Assembly: GCA_021234155.1 (NCBI GenBank)
Contig: JAJEKV010000097.1
Coordinates: 2,519,477-2,583,476 of the forward strand
Origin: Isoetes taiwanensis
Lineage: Eukaryota > Streptophyta > Lycopodiopsida > Isoetales > Isoetaceae
Direction of reading: 5' to 3'
Length of the DNA stretch: 64,000 nt
Both the position numbers and the translations under genes were made by a program. Shown one piece after another: positions 11,363-21,926 of the stretch. Each line of letters opens with the position of its first letter. Within the stretch, counting starts at the first letter, position 1. The notes below the pieces were generated by a model. That model was not told where the DNA came from. It was given only the letters and a program-made list of their open reading frames with translations, and made no database searches.

Positions 11363-11395
11363 GCTTTTTTGTACACCACCAATATAAATTTACCC
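11363..11395 (-). repeat. Right terminal inverted repeat
   Basis: 33 bp, perfect inverted copy of 749-781. It is followed directly by CTAT. Confidence 0.95.
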
Positions 11396-13117
11396 CTATT
11401 TATTCTTTGCATCAAGTATCTTCTTATCGCACACAAAAAAGGTCGCTTGCATTAAACTGGAAACTCACACCTACTACCCTCACCACGGATCCCATATCCC
11501 CCATGGTGATGACTTATGATCAAAGATCCCATCTATTGGATTGTATGTATGCTAGTACCTAGAGCAGAGATACGACATCCTTATGTCATATGGATTGACT
11601 TCAACATAGTAGCCCCTGCATTGCATGTTCTTGGATCTTAGTTTGATCCAAGCCACATCTTATCTTCCTTGCTCTCTTTCTTATCCTTCCATAAGTATCC
11701 TTGATCTCTTATATAGATCTTAACTCTAGTGCCACTATCACTTCATTCTAGCTCTACTAACAGTGACCTAAGTGTACTTAACGAGTTGTGCTATTAACAC
11801 TTAACCAATTGTGCTTTCTCTACCAATTGCGCTTTCTCTTCATAAGTACTTAACTAGTTATCTTAGATACTTGGCACTTATAACTTATATTATGCACTGA
11901 TGACATGTGCCCCTTAAACCTATAATCCTTAAGTTTAATGGTCCTATATGAACTAGGGACCAACAAATATACGTAATAGTCTTCTCCCCTTTTAGGACCT
12001 TGCCCTCAAGGTCATACTGGGGTCAACATAGTCATTTTATAATTTTCCCTTTTAGAACAGTTAAATTCTTAACTTAACTATCCACCACCAGTTGTTTCCT
12101 AATTGAATAAGTTCCCTTGCCAACTAGAATTGACGACTGCCTCCACTTCGTGGTGGCCTCCGTCCTGTAACATATCTTGTAAAATCTTTGATACAAAGAT
12201 CTTCTTCCTAGTAGATGATATTAGCTGGTCGTATTTCTCTGATCTACATGTGGCATCTAAGATCAGCTTGTTCCTTTGCCACTAAGCTAGGTACTTCCAC
12301 AATCCTTGATTGTAGCTTTTGATAGCAAGTGTCTAGACTCACTTCAGGTGTTATAAGGGGCAAGATGCTATTGGTATTGTAATGAGCCTAACCCTCGGTT
12401 AACTATTGCCAATACGCATTTTGGCTTACATAGAAAATGCTTGTGCATTATGTTTAGCTTATAAGCCATAATGTTCCCGTAAGTACTCTTTGGGAAATAG
12501 CATGAGGAACGCCAATTTCTTAACAAAAGGGTCTTCAAAGTCTAACTTTGATCACATGACTAAATCATTGTGTAGAAATAACAATTCACCTTCCTAGAAG
12601 GCGTTAACTAGTTACAACTTCATCTTCATCCGATCCTGGGTCCTTTTTTCCAGAATATATGCTACCCATATTTGGAGCATATATCATTTACCAATCTTGT
12701 ATAAGATCCAATTCAGGTCACTTGTCACCTATCATGACTCTCGTAACCTCAAAGTAAGTCCTCAATAGGAATTCAGGCCAACAAGTGCTTCTCAATTTCT
12801 TTACTGAGCGGCTGGAACTCTCATCCTCTATTGTTTAATGGCTTCATATTATCAATAACTAGTTATGGATGCCCGGCGTTGCCAGGCTTTAGCACCAACC
12901 TGAAAAGCATTTTGTAACTAAAATGGCCTCGGAGAGCAAGTGCAATTTGTGTCAAATATATGGTGATACAATGATCACTCTGACTTTAGCATGAAGATGA
13001 AGCATCTATTCTTATCAAAATAGGCATTAAAGGGAAAATGCAATTTGTGTCAAGTATAAGCTATCAGAGTTATAAGATATAAAACTATTATTCTCCATAA
13101 ATAGTGTGATGAGCTCT
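11396..13117. other. Intergenic, no gene recognised
   Basis: No convincing exon or conserved domain on either strand. The text is AT-rich single-copy-looking sequence. It ends at the T-run that marks the tail of the following LINE. Confidence 0.6.
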
Positions 13118-13279
13118 TTTTTTTTTTTTTTTTTTTTTTTTTGAAGGACGACAAGCTTTATTCACCAACTAAAAACCAGAGCAACATAAAATGCAAAGAC
13201 AGGATTCTAACCCCAGTGGACAAACCGATCCAACTGAGCACAACCACCTGCCTATGCAAAAGAATGAATCTTCAGGAAG

Positions 13280-13855
13280 GTAAGTATGTCAGATCAATAC
13301 TTTCTTCTCTTGATCAAGAGAAGAACAATTGTAAGCCATAACAATTTTATTTTGCGCCCACTGAAGGACAATCTCATCTGCAGTATCTACGCCCTGAAAG
13401 ATAAACAACCTCCTTCTCTTCTAGATTGACCATAAAAGCCAGCCACATGCAAGATGAAAAGCCCGTTTCCGTAATTTGGGCCAAGCATCAGGATAGATAG
13501 CAAGCAAAATTTGCTGGCTAGATCTAAACGTGCCAAATAGGGTGAACAACCAAGACCATGTCTGCCGAAGCCGCTCACACAAGAAAAAACAATGCTCAAT
13601 ACTCTCAACCCTTTGTTGGCATAAAGGACAGAGCTCTGAAATCCGATTATCCATTTTATGGACTAACTTGTTGACTCTGAGGCATCTATGGATCACTTGC
13701 CACCACAGAACTACTACTTTGGGATGAAGTAGCTTATCCCATACCCATATCCAAACACTTTTCCATTGTGGCTGAGGGACCTGAAGATGCCACCTATTAG
13801 ATGGAGGCAGGATTTCAGAATGCAAAAGCAATTTATACACAGACAGAAGACACAA
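13280..13855 (-). pseudogene. LINE-A RVT zinc-binding domain (zf-RVT)
   Basis: The frame reads [16 protein letters not shown] ... [19 protein letters not shown], the C..C..H..C pattern of the RVT zinc-binding domain at the end of plant L1 ORF2. It is offset by a frameshift from the RT frame, which ends at 13833. It stops at 13421 at a TAG where the copy at 39 kb has TGG (WSIW versus WSI-stop). The same frame then continues with KRRRLFIFQG and related sequence to about 13280. Confidence 0.85.
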
Positions 13856-16001
13856 ACCGCCCTGGCTGAATATCCTGATGGCAATCCCATACGACTACCT
13901 CAATCTGTGGATCAGAATCCTGTGGCAACACTGCAGCAATATGATTCCAGATTACTCTGTCCCATCTGTACAATAAGAACTTTGTTCTAAATGCTTCCCA
14001 TGACATGAGATGACCAGACTCATACCAAGCTGCAATAGTGCTGATACCAGCTGCTACCCATCGTCGTTGAGTCTTTGGATGAACAACCACACTTAGAGGC
14101 ACATTCTCTGGAGTGTCCTGCAACGGAATCCACCAGCATGGAGCGGACAACTGAAGACATGCCTCAGGATTAATATGGAAAAGAGACCTGACAGTGTCCC
14201 AAGCAACAAGCAACCCCTTCAGAAAGGGAGAAGCATTAGGATACGGATGCATGTGATAAAGCAAAGCCCAAGAAAGGAGGGGCTTAATGGTTGCCTTATG
14301 GAATGGGAGACAATGCTGAATCGACTGCACCAACAACCTCAGGCCAGGAGAATCATCCTTACCAATGAAAATCCTCCAAATGAACTTTGATATCATCACC
14401 TTGCTTTGGACATGAAAATCCAACATACCAAGACCACTAGCTGCCTTAGGTCTAATGCATTTCGCCCAAGCTACCTTGACCACCGCTCCTAACTCATTTC
14501 CACCCCAAATAAAATTTCTGATGATACGCACAATCTCCTCCATCTTACACTGCGGAGCTAATAGAGCAGACGCCATGTAGACATGAGTATTACTAAGAAC
14601 ACATTTAGCCACAGTGATTCTACCGGGCATGGACAATTTAGCTGTATTCCACCAAAACAAGTGCTTTTGCAACCCACTAATGATTTCATCCCAAGCATTT
14701 GAAGCAGAGACGTGAATTCCAACAAGGATACCAAGCAACTTTGTGGTATGGCCATGCAGAAGAATCTTCCATGGATAGTCCAAAATACAGGGAGGGATGG
14801 GACTGTTCAACGTCCACAAAGCTGTACATTTTTGCCACCCTACAAGAACTCCTGATGCTAAGGAGAATGTGTCTAATAATAGCTTAGCATTACGAAGATT
14901 CGCAGCCTCGGCAATTAGGAACAAAAAAGTATCATTGGCATATTGGTTACATACCTCTTGAGAACCATCGTCCATTGGGAGGCCTTGAATAATGCAATCT
15001 TGGGTAGCGACGGAGAAGAGCTGGGATAATACTTCTGCCACAATTGTGAAAAGCAAGGGTGCTAAGGGACAACCTTGGCGAATTCCTCTACCCACTACAA
15101 AAATATCCGATGGCTCGCCCTGGAAAAGGACAGTAGATCTGGCTGATGTATGGAGCTTCATAACATTCCTTGTGAATGACTCCCCAAACCCAAGTGCAAG
15201 AAGACACTTCTCCAAGAAACCCCAATCAACACTATCATAAGCTTTAGCAAAATCAAGCTTAAGATACACTGCTCTATGACCCTGCAACCGAGCCCAATAT
15301 ATTCCTACATATGCAGCAGCCACGTTGTTGAGAATACAACGACGAGGGAGAAAGCCAGATTGTGTTGACGAGATAACATCAGCCAAGATATCTCGGACTC
15401 TTTCTGCCAATGTCTTAGCAAAGATCTTGTACACAGAGGAAAGCAATGTAATAGGTCGCCAGTCAGAAATAGTCTTGGGTTCCTTGCTCTTTGGAATGAG
15501 AGAGATACAACCTGTATTCAAAATCTTATCAAGGCTCCTAAATCTCTGAAACTCACAAAAGGCATCATATATGTCATCCTCCAACCAGTCCCAACACTTC
15601 TGAAAGAATTCAATAGGAAAGCCATCAAGACCCGGGCATTTGTCCCTTTTCAAAAGCGCCACAGCTGCTTTTAAGTCCTCCTTCATGATATTAGACTCAA
15701 GAAGCAACCTCTGCTCTTCAGAAACAATGCGACGCACCTTAGTCAACACGGCCAATTGCATGTCCTTCTGAAAGGGCAATGGGTGTCGTGCAAAGAACGA
15801 AGAAAAGCGATGATGAAAATACTGCTTAAGATTCACCGGATCGGAGATAAGATCGCCATCTAGCAACACCAAAGAATGTATAGAAGTGGCGAGTTTCCTT
15901 CTTCTTGCAGTCGCAAAAAAGAACCGGGTACATCTATCTCCGTCCTTGAACCACTGCAACCCTGCCTTCACTTTGGCTTCAGTAACTTTTACAGTTTCCA
16001 T
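13833..16001 (-). pseudogene. LINE-A reverse transcriptase, catalytic motif mutated
   Basis: This is a 722-codon open frame. It holds the usual RT landmarks: WRPITLLSSVYKIFAKTLA, SGFLPRRCILNN, LKLDFAKAYDSVDW, GIRQGCPLAPLLF and, at about 14945, QYANDTFLFL. The last should be YADD, so the second catalytic Asp is Asn (GAT to AAT) and the enzyme should be inactive. The start at 16001 is only the first Met after an in-frame TAG at 16077-16079. The endonuclease lies upstream in the same frame, so the natural protein was one polypeptide. Confidence 0.9.
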
Positions 16002-16076
16002 AGCCTTGATCTGAGATAATAACTCCTTTTCTCTGACTCCACTAGTATGGCCACGAGCGCGGAGTACTTCTAATTC

Positions 16077-16850
16077 CTAGTATAATGCAGTCAATAGTCC
16101 TCTAGCTTCAGCAGCTCTGACTCTCCCATATTCTTTTGCAAATGACTTCACTGCAGACAACGCTGCGACAACCCCAGACATGCCCCTACGAGGTGAGAAG
16201 GCCCGAGACCAAGTTTGACTATAGCCAAGTTTGAACTCATCATCCTCCAAATACTTGCAATTAAGCTTAAAGTAGGTCCTGATAGGTCGATGACAATTAG
16301 CCACATCATTAGTTAGAAGTTGTGGATTATGATCAGACACGGAGCTATCCAGAAGATTTGAGCGACGAAAATTCGCTAGCCGAGCAGCTGCACAAGTATT
16401 AAAGTATCCTCTATCATGCCTTGCATAAGCTCTGCCAGCTCCTGTCCAACCATTACACCACGTAAATGACTGATCACCATCAATCTCTATAAGCTGACCA
16501 TCATGTAAAAGGCGTAGCCATTGTTCTCGCTCGAATCCTTGCACCACTTCAGAGCCACGACCACTTCTATCTCTTTCCGACTCGACCATATTGAAGTCGC
16601 CAACGAGCAACCATGCAACGTTCTGCCCAAGCTGGAGAACTTTACTCCTCAAAGTTGCCCACAAAGCACCACGCTGACGAGGTCTATTATGAGCATATAC
16701 ATTTATCAAACCCCATTCTTGGCCCTTATCTTTCCATTTGATTATTATCCACCGCCAACCTATCTGCTTGAGTAAAAGTGACATCCACGATGACTTCCAT
16801 GCAAGAAGCACACCAGCCTTAGATGCATCAGCAGCCAGACACCAAGACAT
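16077..16850 (-). pseudogene. LINE-A apurinic-type endonuclease domain, N-terminally disrupted
   Basis: Motifs of the exonuclease-endonuclease-phosphatase fold are visible: LLVGDFNMVES (GDFN), then ARHDRGYFN and SSVSDHNPQLL (SDH). The N-terminal part with the first catalytic residues is out of frame upstream, near 16865-16900. The domain ends at a TAG that is in frame with the RT. Confidence 0.85.
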
Positions 16851-17014
16851 TATAGTCCCGGCCCAAATACATTAGCTACTTTATGTACATTACACAAGGC
16901 ATTTATGCTCTTGGAGGCAACAAAAGGTCGTAGAAAACTTAGACAGGTAAAGAGACAACCTGCTTCTTTTACTTGGGGAAGAAGCCACTCCCCTCACATT
17001 CCAAGACAACAGGT

Positions 17015-17500
17015 TCATGTGGCCAAAATATTATGTTCCACCTCCATACCAATAGAGCCAGCCTCAACCATGTCCATCTTGCATGGTTCTGAAGGGAGGT
17101 CAGCCCACCTCGTCCTGGAAATTGGCAAGGGGGAGCCTCCTCTCTGTTCCACCCTTCCATTGTTTTGTTCAGCACTTGGTGAGGGAGAGCCTCCTCTCTG
17201 CTCTACCCCCCCTTTATTTTGTTGGGTAACTGGCAAGGGAGAGCCTCCTCTCTGCTCCACCCTTCCAAGCAAATTATCAGAATCGCTCATGGCATGAGAC
17301 ACATGTTGACTAGCCTTATTGCACGCAGCTCTTTTCCAATTAACATTTGTCCATCCCTCTTGGGCATTTTCATGATGCGCTTGAACATTTTCATGCCGCT
17401 CTTGCAATTCCTGGATCTTCTGTAACTTAGCCCTAGCATCCTCTTCAAAAGCGGGAGTATGCGATAGTGGTTTTAGCAGCAGATGGAGTAGCAACAACAG
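17015..17500 (-). pseudogene. LINE-A ORF1 C-terminal part, out of frame
   Basis: It continues ORF1 in another frame from about 17470 (HTPAFEEDARAKLQKIQEL). The section starts with a coiled-coil-like segment and ends with three imperfect repeats of RVEQRGGSPLP separated by Gln/Asn-rich linkers. The frameshift near 17450-17470 separates it from the main ORF1. Confidence 0.7.
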
Positions 17501-18698
17501 AGGTAGCAGTAGCATTGGCAGAAGGGATAACAGAGGGTAAAGGGGACACAACAGAGGTAGGCGGCATAAGGGAAGAAGGGACCATTGCAGGGCGATCTCT
17601 CTTAGCACAAAAATTTGCAAATAAAGCAAGTTGAGGAAATAAATCAGCAAGCTGAGGGCCATTGAGCAACTGCAAAGCATACTTCAGAAAGATAGGGCCA
17701 CTTTTCACAACCACACAGTCAGGAAGACCGCGAAGAGAAACACAAATTTTAGCACCATCAACAATAGAATGGGCCAGATGAGTACCCAGACCATTAGCAA
17801 TACTGATAAGAAACTCCGGCACCAAGAGATCAGGAGGAAGATTAGGAATAGAAAACCAACATGGCATCCTAAGAGCAGGAGTCGTACCAGGAGAAAATCC
17901 AGGCGAGTAAGGCTGGTACAAAATATAATCACTCCACATTGGGTCCACACCACGTGCCACCAGTTGCTCCACCGCTACAGCATCATCAAAAACGATCAAA
18001 AAGAACTTCTTATCCAACATCTTTAAAGTACGATAAGGTGGCAACCCTAATCTCCGAAGATGACCAGTCAACCAATAGCCAAGCTTCCTACTGTCAAGAA
18101 ATGCTCCATTATATTGACCAACCACACTAAACGACAACAAGTTACTAATACACTTCTTGTGTAAGTCATGATCAATCTCGACCACATTGTACCCAGACGC
18201 TTGAAGAGTATTCTTACACATTTCAGGCTGATAGAAAACTTCAACAGAAGGTAACTGAAGCTCCAACTGAGTCTCCTTTGCTCGCAACTCACCCAAAAGA
18301 TTACTGAGATCTCTTTTATTATCCTGAATCATCACATCAGTAGCTGTAGCAATACGCGCAGCAGACGTAGTTGATGACAAGTCCTTCTTGATCCAATCAC
18401 TAAAGCGCTCCCTGCTAGCATTTACTCCAGAAGTTGAGGACCTCCAAGGAAGTGAAGGGGACTGATCTTTGTTAGAATTGGCACCAGTTGGCGCCGAGGC
18501 ACCATCCACAGAAGCATTACCGCTATTCAAAGCACTTGTACTCTTCGGTGCACCAGCCGAGGGCGCCAAAGCAGGAAAATCACTGTCTTGAAAGACATTC
18601 TCACTATAAGCCAGAGGGTTAACATGCATCGCCAAATTTGCCCCCTGCACCTGCATGGATACAGGAGGTTTTGCAGGCAGCTTGGAAGTTGACGCCAT
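17445..18698 (-). CDS. LINE-A ORF1 protein (DUF4283-like)
   Basis: A 417-codon frame with an ATG start (MASTSKLPAKPPVSMQVQG). The N-terminal third is Pro/Ser/Ala-rich. From about residue 200 the order GYWLTGHLRRLGLPPYRTLK, KKFFLIVFDDAVAVEQLVARG and FSIPNLPPDLLVPEFLISIA resembles the DUF4283 RNA-binding-like domain of plant LINE ORF1. The stop at 17445 is premature, because the rest of the ORF continues in another frame. Confidence 0.75.
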   Translation of the reverse strand: MASTSKLPAKPPVSMQVQGANLAMHVNPLAYSENVFQDSDFPALAPSAGAPKSTSALNSGNASVDGASAPTGANSNKDQSPSLPWRSSTSGVNASRERFSDWIKKDLSSTTSAARIATATDVMIQDNKRDLSNLLGELRAKETQLELQLPSVEVFYQPEMCKNTLQASGYNVVEIDHDLHKKCISNLLSFSVVGQYNGAFLDSRKLGYWLTGHLRRLGLPPYRTLKMLDKKFFLIVFDDAVAVEQLVARGVDPMWSDYILYQPYSPGFSPGTTPALRMPCWFSIPNLPPDLLVPEFLISIANGLGTHLAHSIVDGAKICVSLRGLPDCVVVKSGPIFLKYALQLLNGPQLADLFPQLALFANFCAKRDRPAMVPSSLMPPTSVVSPLPSVIPSANATATSVVATPSAAKTTIAYSRF

Positions 18699-19112
18699 AG
18701 AGCCGAAACTGTCAGGGCCAAAAAGACTATCATCCGGAACCTAAAACTTGCGATGCCACACACCGTTGGAAAGAGCTCTGAATTAGCTTTCCAACGATTC
18801 TATTCCATCAAACCAGATATAATCATACATCCAATTTTGATTTTTTCTTTTTCCCATAGCTAATTTTTCGGGGTTCTGCCTCATGCGGATATTTTGGTTT
18901 TCAATTTCTTTCAGATGTAAGCAAGTTCGATTTCTTCGGCTGTAAGCAAGCCCTGAATTATAACCAGAAGAATATATAATGACGCGATCAGATAAAGACA
19001 AAACTTGGACACACAGACAAGCACGATCATATGAATTTAGAGCGAAGGAGGTATGTGTCAAATTTAAGATTTTGTAGTTCATTCGTGCTAAGTATTCATA
19101 CAGGCTTTTCAA
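18699..19112 (-). other. Probable 5' leader of LINE-A
   Basis: An open frame here (19112-18783) reads LHLKEIENQNIRMRQNPEKL and WFDGIESLES. This is the kind of leader text that often precedes ORF1 in plant retroelements. It also holds an inverted repeat with 10-bp perfect arms (18763-18772 and 18786-18795). Confidence 0.4.
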
Positions 19113-21330
19113 AAATCATTTCAATTTCATAATTCAGATTGAAGGCTTACTGTTCCTCTCAATTTCTATATCTAAGCGTATTCAAAAAACTATTTCTGAG
19201 ACTATTTCTATGCCTATTCTTCAGCACCTATTTGCTCTAGCTCCCTGTGCAAACAAAAAAAACACAGCTTATTTCGCCTCTGTATTGTGGTAAGGCTCAT
19301 GTGATTTGGCTCCCTGTGAAAAACTGCCTTTATCCATCCAGCTCCATCGCTGCTTCGCCAGTCTGCTTCGCCTTTCGTGAAGCCCCCATGCGTATCTTCC
19401 TGAAGACCTCCAAAGATCTCTTAGAATTACCTTGCCTTATGTAAACTTCTGATACCGAGGGATTTGTGCTATTGCTCCCTTGGATTCAGCAAATTTGTTT
19501 GATCTCCTGAGGGGCCAAGCCGCAATTCAGTCTGATCACATGATGCCGCCGATCACAAGTTCAAGTCCCAATTTTCGGCCTATGCAGCTCGATCCAGCAT
19601 GATCCGACCTCCGTGTTTGAGAAAAGCTCTCCGCTATCATCCGTCGTTTCATTCTAAAAAGAAATATTCCTTCCAAATAGCAGATCTATTAAACCTAGAT
19701 TATTTTACTCTCAATTATTTAATATAATATTTTTAGTTAGGAAAGTTGGTTAAGGGAGGTTTTTAGGGCTTGTGCTATCCTAAGTCTAGTGTTCAAGCCC
19801 AACTATACCCAGGATGGACTCGTACTCGTTTTGCCTCAAGCTTCTTGAATGTGTATGAGCTTTGCCCCTCGTTTTGGCTCCTAATGCTCTAGAAAATCTG
19901 CCCCAAAACAATGCGCCAGGCTAAATATGTCATGCCCACAGTACGCAGAACAAGCAACTAAAGAAACATTCTTCCCTGCCTTATATTCTTGAGAATCAGT
20001 CAATAAATTTACCCCTTGATAATAAACAAGCAACAATTAATTAAGTAGATGTATTTTCTATTTCTCTTTGCTAGCATATGTACCACAATAGACCCATGAC
20101 CATTCATTCTTCCTGATGCCTCCATATATGGTACAAACAAACAAAATAATTAAGAGATCTCTTTCCTTAAAGCGCTTGTGTGTTTACATTTGGCCCACCC
20201 CCATTTGAGTTGACTTAACTTCGCTTTGTTCCCATTTGTTTACATTTCGCTTCGCCCCCATTTGGCCTTCGCCCCCATCTTGGCAATGTGATTTGTTTAC
20301 ATTTCGCTTCGCCACCATCTTGGCAATGTGAGTTAACTTAGCAAAAGACACGTTGGCATGTTAAATGTCTATGTTAAATAAGTCCAAGTTGGTAACATAA
20401 AAACGTGCTTGTGGTTCATATAAAAAAAATTCAAATTAAATATACATGCATGTTAAAAATAAATAAAATAGAATGCACACATTAGTTCTAGGTTGCACTC
20501 ACTAGATATGCATGTAGAATGGTGCATTACAAATGTTTGTAAAAGTAAAATAGAAGGCGCACATTAGTTCTACCTTGAACTCACTGTGGTGTCGAAGAGG
20601 TTTAGGTTTAAGTGCAGAATAGTTTTACATATTACTTCAAAGATGAATAGACTCCCTAAAGAACTCGCCTTTAATACTTTGTAATTCCACTCTGAGACTC
20701 TCATGGTAATTTGCCCTTTTTTCATATTGTCTGTGCAATGTGTTTCTATTCTCGATGTTAAAGACAACTACCCGTTTATCCAGTTTAATAACCTCAACCA
20801 GTTTAATAACCTCAACTTGGCTAAGCCCCATATGAGTCTTTAATAATTTATATTCGCAACAACTAAATATGAAAGGTGACCTCGAACCTGGAGGATCCTT
20901 ATAGAAATTTAGAGATAGAGTTAACTCAATTTTCGCATGTCCAGATGACAACAAGGCCGCCGCGATAAATTTCTTGTTCTATTCTATTTTGTAGCTTTAA
21001 GGATTTTTCAACTGAAAAAAAATAGCACTCTATTCATATATTTGTGTTGTAATAAAGCACATCTTGTTGGCAGAGTGAGTGGTTGCATCCAATTCACCGA
21101 AAGGTCTTTTATGCTACCTGCTCCTATAAATATGTATTCTTTGATTCTATATAAGACAGACAAGCTGCCCATGTACTTGTATGTGTAAATCAGTGAAGCA
21201 AATAATTGATGCACCCATACTTTGATCGCAGTGTTTAAAGTGACCACTGGTTCTCCCCTCGGATAACATTATCCAGTTACATAAGCATTAACGTGCAAGA
21301 TCTAACTCAAAGCGTTATCTGAAATTGCAG
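19113..21330. other. Intergenic, no gene recognised
   Basis: No exon recognised. A small duplication of TTTACATTTCGCTTCGCC-type text lies at 20.23-20.34 kb. A retroelement-like 3' end lies at about 20950-21000 (listed separately). Confidence 0.5.
20943..21000 (+). repeat. Retroelement 3'-end motif with short (TTCTA) tail
   Basis: AAGGCCGCCGCGATAAATTT is followed by CTTG and then TTCTATTCTATTTT. The same GGCCGCCGCGATAAA block recurs at 36.22 kb and 44.51 kb and resembles the 3' end of the LINE copy at 37.6 kb. Confidence 0.55.
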
Positions 21331-21926
21331 AAAAGGATGGGGTTGCTTGTGTGGAACTTCTTCCTGCATACTGTTCTTGGTATAATGTATATCCATATGT
21401 ACTTTGTGAGCATCCAGCTCAAGTAAGTGAAGAATTGTTCCTGCACGGTCATTCAGGCATTTATCTAGCCAGACTGTCCATCAGACTGATGATGAATAGG
21501 TTGTATACGTGAGAATGTTTTTCAGTATATCTATGTGTATAAATTCTGGAACTTTGAGCTTGATGTTGAACAAACTATCTATTCTTTTTCTTCCCCTGTT
21601 TGAAGCTTCTGTCTTCCTTAGTTTAACATCCATTTCTTGCAGTTCAAGACAACTACCAATTTCAATGTAAATTCATTGTTATGGACACATCTTAGTGGTG
21701 GACTTAATCATCAGGTAAGGTTTAAGGTTTTTTCGGTTAAAGCTCTCTATTGTATAGGGGTCATCATGCTTTTATTGATTTCATTTTTTCAGATTGAACA
21801 TCATTGTTTCTAGCTATATGCCATCTTCACTATACAAAAATTCAACCAATCATTGAAGCAACATCTAATGAATTTGGTATTAAAGCACATTTTGCATACT
21901 CGAGAAAGTTGGTGTTGGGAATGTAG
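21331..21926 (+). pseudogene. Front-end (cytochrome b5-type) fatty-acid desaturase, 3' exons
   Basis: Three GT-AG exons on the plus strand: 21331-21422, 21643-21714 and 21793-21926. Exon 2 reads FKTTTNFNVNSLLWTHLSGG then LNHQ, and exon 3 opens IEHHCF, so the third histidine box (Q-I-E-H-H) of front-end acyl desaturases is formed across the intron. After F the frame hits TAG. One missing base restores AICHLHYTKIQPIIEATSNE and a normal-looking end at a TAG at 21924. The first exon is in matching phase but its reading does not look like a desaturase, whereas another frame gives a hydrophobic stretch (VWNFFLHTVLGIMYIHMYF), which suggests a second shift. The upstream two-thirds with His boxes 1 and 2 was not found. 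These enzymes make polyunsaturated or Δ-desaturated acyl chains in the ER. Confidence 0.75.

Larger units (their letters stand above)
749..11395. mobile_element. 10.65-kb DNA transposon, 33-bp perfect TIRs, CTAT TSD
   Basis: The ends are perfect 33-bp inverted repeats (749-781 and 11363-11395) that begin GGGTAAATTTATATTGG. They are bounded by CTAT on both sides (745-748 and 11396-11399), which is a 4-bp target duplication. Inside lie a transposase gene with a D-D-E-like layout (4.85-7.0 kb, plus strand), an unknown four-exon gene (0.8-2.15 kb, plus), a zinc-finger/coiled-coil gene (9.05-11.05 kb, minus), captured host sequence (2.5-4.1 kb) and simple repeats (7.36-8.79 kb). A 4-bp duplication with GGG ends is compatible with Sola-type elements, but that assignment is inference from memory. 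Perfect ends imply a recent move, whereas the accessory gene is frameshifted, so this copy may have been moved in trans. Confidence 0.9.
13118..18780 (-). mobile_element. L1-type plant LINE (LINE-A), near full length, inactive
   Basis: On the minus strand the order is ORF1 (18698-about 17015), endonuclease (16850-16077), reverse transcriptase (16001-13833), RVT zinc-binding domain (13855-about 13280), 3' UTR and a poly(A) tail seen as a T-run at 13118-13142. ORF2 carries an in-frame TAG between endonuclease and RT, a YAND catalytic motif, a frameshift before the zinc-binding domain and a TAG in that domain. The 5' boundary is uncertain and may reach 19.1 kb. No convincing target duplication was found. 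Confidence 0.85.

Noticed and set aside
11400-12060. LTR-retrotransposon remnants
   Set aside because: Some phrases are LTR-like, but there is no primer-binding site, polypurine tract, paired LTR or pol domain.
13111-18779. GAGCTCT on both sides of LINE-A as a target duplication
   Set aside because: Only 7 bp, and the right copy lies within a hairpin in leader-like sequence that seems to continue to 19.1 kb.
19540-19830. Possible SINEs with GTTCAAGTCCC and GTTCAAGCCC B-box-like text
   Set aside because: No convincing A box at proper spacing and no second copy seen in the window.
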